Shown piece after piece: positions 61,520 to 64,000 of a stretch of 64,000 bases of DNA; the first letter of the stretch is position 1, and the number at the start of each line of letters is the position of its first letter. Both the position numbers and the translations under genes were made by a program. Source of the stretch: Flavobacteriaceae bacterium UBA7684 (GTDB taxonomy: Bacteria; Bacteroidota; Bacteroidia; Flavobacteriales; Flavobacteriaceae); the NCBI GenBank assembly GCA_002482885.1, contig DLGW01000024.1, forward strand, positions 1-64,000. The letters are read 5' to 3'. The notes beneath the pieces are model-generated. The model was not told the origin of the DNA. It ran no database searches and was given only the letters and a program-made list of their open reading frames with translations.

Positions 61520-62221
61520 GTGAAAAACACACAAGTTACATATCAATATTTAGGTTTAAAAGATTACAAGGAAACTTGGGATTATCAAGAACAATTGTTT
61601 CAATCGATAGTTGATCAAAAAATCAAAAATCGGAATGAAAACACCCAAAATCCAACGTCTAATTATTTGCTTTCGGTGGAACATCCGCATGTATATACCT
61701 TGGGTAAAAGTGGCGATATTTCTCATTTTTTATTGAATGAAGAATCGTTGCAAAAAATAAATGCTACTTATTATAAAATCAACCGCGGAGGCGATATTAC
61801 CTATCACGGACCAGGACAAATGGTGATGTATCCCATTTTAGATTTAGATAATTTTTTTACCGACATTCATAAATACTTGCGTTTATTGGAAGAATGTGTG
61901 ATTCTAACTTTAGCAGATTATGGCATTTCGTCAACCCGAAGTGAAGGCGAAACAGGCGTTTGGTTACAAGTTGGAACCCCTTTTGCTCGAAAAATTTGTG
62001 CTATGGGCGTACGGGCATCTCGCTGGGTTACCATGCACGGATTGGCGTTAAACGTAAATGTGAATTTGGGTTATTTTGACCATATTATTCCTTGTGGAAT
62101 TAAAGGAAAAGCAGTCACTTCAATGCAGGCTGAATTGGGTTATGAAGTGCCGATGCACGAAGTTGAGCAAAAATTCAGACACCATTTTCAAACGGTTTTT
62201 CAAGCAAAAATTCAGGAATAA
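61520..62221 (+). CDS. lipB: Octanoyltransferase LipB
   Basis: This 233-residue enzyme transfers octanoate from acyl-carrier protein to lipoyl domains such as that of SucB (11.5 kb). Motifs: [43 protein letters not shown] and the catalytic Cys in [15 protein letters not shown]. The start is GTG at 61520. The rnhB ATG is 1 bp after its stop. The length is in the normal range. Confidence 0.95.
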   Translation: MKNTQVTYQYLGLKDYKETWDYQEQLFQSIVDQKIKNRNENTQNPTSNYLLSVEHPHVYTLGKSGDISHFLLNEESLQKINATYYKINRGGDITYHGPGQMVMYPILDLDNFFTDIHKYLRLLEECVILTLADYGISSTRSEGETGVWLQVGTPFARKICAMGVRASRWVTMHGLALNVNVNLGYFDHIIPCGIKGKAVTSMQAELGYEVPMHEVEQKFRHHFQTVFQAKIQE

Positions 62222-62222
62222 T

Positions 62223-62822
62223 ATGCTGTTAAAAAACTTTTCAGGATTTGCCTTAGAAGTCGGAACCGATGAAGCGGGCAGAGGCTGTTTAGCCGGACCA
62301 GTAACCGCAGCAGCCGTATTGTTACCACCCGATTTTGAGCATGAATTACTGAATGATTCTAAAAAATTGACCGAAAAACAACGGGAATATTTACGACCCA
62401 TCATCGAAAAAGAAGCCATCAGTTTTGCTTACACCCATTTGTCACCCGAAGTGATAGACGACATCAATATTTTACAAGCATCCATTAAAGCCATGCAATT
62501 GAGTGTGGGTAAATTGCAAGCTATTCCCGAATACATTATTGTAGATGGCAATCGTTTTAAACCTTACAACAATATTCCTTATTCGTGCATTGTAAAAGGA
62601 GACGCTAAGTATTTAAGTATAGCCGCCGCCTCTGTTTTGGCAAAAACGTATCGAGACGATTATATGCATCAAATCCATCAAGAATATCCGATGTACAATT
62701 GGAAACAAAATAAAGGATATCCTACTCTAGCACATCGCGAAGCCATTAGACAATACGGCATCACTCCACACCACCGTAAAAGTTTTCAGTTGTTGCCTAC
62801 ACAATTAACGTTGGAATTATAA
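62223..62822 (+). CDS. rnhB: Ribonuclease HII
   Basis: This 199-residue enzyme cleaves RNA in RNA-DNA hybrids and single ribonucleotides in DNA. The G-T-D-E-A-G-R-G active-site motif has Asp16 and Glu17, followed by [17 protein letters not shown] and [14 protein letters not shown]. The reading frame is open upstream to 62076, but that part is lipB sequence in another frame. The ATG at 62223 gives a normal-length protein. Confidence 0.95.
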   Translation: MLLKNFSGFALEVGTDEAGRGCLAGPVTAAAVLLPPDFEHELLNDSKKLTEKQREYLRPIIEKEAISFAYTHLSPEVIDDINILQASIKAMQLSVGKLQAIPEYIIVDGNRFKPYNNIPYSCIVKGDAKYLSIAAASVLAKTYRDDYMHQIHQEYPMYNWKQNKGYPTLAHREAIRQYGITPHHRKSFQLLPTQLTLEL

Positions 62823-62898
62823 TTCAAAATACCCTTTGAATAAACGATTTGTAGCCAATAATTAGCTATATTTATGATATAGGTAAATTAGTCGCACC

Positions 62899-63735
62899 AT
62901 GAAAATCGTTAAACATTCTGGGGATATTGTTACGTTCGACAAAAACAAGTTGAAGTCTTCTTTAGAGGCGTCGGGCGCAGAGGCATATCATGTGCAAGAA
63001 GTACTTTCGGAAGTACAAAAACAATTGTACGAAGGCATGTCTACCAAAAAAATTTATCGCTTAGCGTTTAAGTTGTTAAAACGAAAATCAAAAGCTATTG
63101 CCGCTCGATATAATTTAAAATCTGCCATTCAGGCGTTGGGGCCTGCGGGTTTCTTTTTTGAAAAATTCATGGCTAAAGTTTTTGAAAATGACGGATATCA
63201 AACGCAACTGAATCTGATTTTACAAGGCAAAAGTGTTTCGCATGAAATTGACGTAATGTTGAAGCTTAACGAGGAAGTTAGTTCGGTTGAATGTAAATTT
63301 CACAGCAATGTAGACACTAAATCAGACGTTAAAATTCCCATGTATATTTATGCCCGCTCTTTGGATTTAAAGGATGGTGTTTACGATGTTTTTAACGGTA
63401 AGTATGCGATTTCTGAAACTAGAATTGTAACCAATACCCGTTTTTCTACCGATGCGGTAAAATTCGCTCAACATTATGGATTGTTGCTGTTGGGATGGGA
63501 TTATCCGTATGGCAAAGGAATCAAAAATAAAATTGACCAATGCAAACTGTATCCTGTAACTTGTTTAACTACTTTAACCGCTATGGAAAAGGAGCGTTTG
63601 CTCATTCAGGATGTCGTGCTGGTTAGGGATTTACTAGCGCAAACAGATATTTTGTATAAGTCGGGGGTTCATCAGGCCAGAATAAAAAATATTATTAAGG
63701 AAGCATCAGAATTGTGTGGATATCCATTTCATTAA
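62899..63735 (+). CDS. ATP-cone / Mrr-type nuclease fusion protein
   Basis: The protein has 278 residues. An ATP-cone domain (~1-80; IVKHSGDIVTFDKNKLKSSL), as in NrdR and ribonucleotide reductase, is joined to a restriction-endonuclease-like domain. The PD-(D/E)xK residues are visible: Glu88 (FFFEKF), Asp118 (EIDVML) and Glu131/Lys133 (VECKF). The C-terminal ~100 residues are helical. The fusion suggests nucleotide-gated cleavage of nucleic acid. It is 12 bp upstream of a beta-CASP metallo-beta-lactamase-fold gene. Exact function unknown. Confidence 0.82.
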   Translation: MKIVKHSGDIVTFDKNKLKSSLEASGAEAYHVQEVLSEVQKQLYEGMSTKKIYRLAFKLLKRKSKAIAARYNLKSAIQALGPAGFFFEKFMAKVFENDGYQTQLNLILQGKSVSHEIDVMLKLNEEVSSVECKFHSNVDTKSDVKIPMYIYARSLDLKDGVYDVFNGKYAISETRIVTNTRFSTDAVKFAQHYGLLLLGWDYPYGKGIKNKIDQCKLYPVTCLTTLTAMEKERLLIQDVVLVRDLLAQTDILYKSGVHQARIKNIIKEASELCGYPFH

Positions 63736-63747
63736 AAACTTAAGCTT

Positions 63748-64000
63748 ATGACCGTACATTTTTTAGGAGGAGCAGGAACCGTTACGGGTTCTAAAACATT
63801 AATAGAATCCGAAGGTATTCGGATTTTAGTGGATTGTGGATTGTTTCAAGGAATTAAACCTTTGCGATTGTTAAATAGACAACATTTAAGTGTTGACCCC
63901 GAAACCATAGATTTTGTTTTGCTTACCCATGGGCATTTAGATCATTGTGGTTGGTTGCCTAAGTTAGTAGCTGATGGATATAAAGGCCCGATTTTTATGT
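63748..64000 (+). CDS. MBL-fold (beta-CASP type) RNA-processing-like hydrolase, 5' part
   Basis: The first ~84 residues are in the window and the gene runs off the end. The start is MTVHFLGGAGTVTGSKTLIE and the metal-binding motif is LLTHGHLDHCGWLPKL. This is typical of the metallo-beta-lactamase superfamily with beta-CASP and RNA-specificity domains (Ysh1-like). It follows the ATP-cone/nuclease gene by 12 bp, so the two are likely one operon. The catalytic C-terminal part cannot be checked. Confidence 0.85.
   Translation, partial: MTVHFLGGAGTVTGSKTLIESEGIRILVDCGLFQGIKPLRLLNRQHLSVDPETIDFVLLTHGHLDHCGWLPKLVADGYKGPIFM

Noticed and set aside
62076..62222. N-terminal extension of RNase HII
   Set aside because: This is lipB coding sequence in another frame. 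The start at 62223 gives a normal-length enzyme and begins 1 bp after lipB.

Overview
The window comes from a low-GC Bacteroidetes chromosome, very probably a Flavobacteriaceae member close to Flavobacterium. Three signs support this. Many genes and both tRNAs have the flavobacterial promoter signature (TTG, 17-23 bases, TAnnTTTG) and Shine-Dalgarno sites are largely absent. Several secreted proteins end in type IX secretion (T9SS) type A sorting domains. The gene neighbourhoods are typical of the group (ftsX-DUF3098-uppP-truB, def-DUF5606-mazG, sucA-sucB). Most of the window is ordinary core genome. I see no rRNA, CRISPR array, transposase or phage head/packaging gene.

Layout. 0.2-2.0 kb: two PAP2 phosphatases. 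2.2-4.9 kb: ftsX, DUF3098, uppP, truB. 4.9-8.5 kb: a secreted C10 cysteine protease with an overlapping lipoprotein gene, then a small barrel-like protein. 8.6-12.7 kb: sucA-sucB. 12.9-15.2 kb and 27.4-32.6 kb: a surface-polysaccharide region (FemAB-like transferase, flippase, four glycosyltransferases, FdtA-like isomerase) that also carries ftsE. 15.2-27.4 kb: an apparent island inside that locus, holding a methyltransferase, a run of small lipoproteins and membrane proteins, and an operon of a fibre-like protein, a small T9SS-sorted protein and a 2231-residue SpvB/TcdB/Rhs protein. 32.7-38.4 kb: a TPR protein, an outer-membrane barrel and a CpsB-type phosphatase. 38.4-42.1 kb: dnaX, def, DUF5606, mazG. 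42.2-44.7 kb: two paralogous T9SS cargo proteins with SusE/F-like repeats. 44.8-53.8 kb: prfC, idi, queD, tRNA-Thr, TerC, nhaD, exbB-exbD-tonB, folC, tRNA-Val. 53.8-64 kb: an S9 peptidase, aroQ, a DUF721 protein, lysS, lipB, rnhB, an ATP-cone/nuclease fusion and the start of a beta-CASP metallo-beta-lactamase-fold gene.

Main observations. (1) dnaX is split at a run of ten A. The zero frame reads A_AAA_AAG then TAG, followed by a strong hairpin, and a -1 shift opens a frame giving a 561-residue tau-like protein. This looks like programmed frameshifting or transcriptional slippage, not a dead gene. (2) The 12-kb island separates the flippase from a glycosyltransferase, and a near-identical copy of that glycosyltransferase's last ~95 bp remains at the far end. 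Both ends also carry a related ~100-bp block with ~20-bp-spaced direct repeats. (3) Inside it, an Rhs/TcdB-type giant that lacks a T9SS signal is encoded 4 bp after a small protein that has one and that also carries a YD-repeat-like segment, which suggests a two-part export or display system. The C10 protease with its overlapping lipoprotein, and the ATP-cone nuclease with its beta-CASP neighbour, are further gene pairs of interest.
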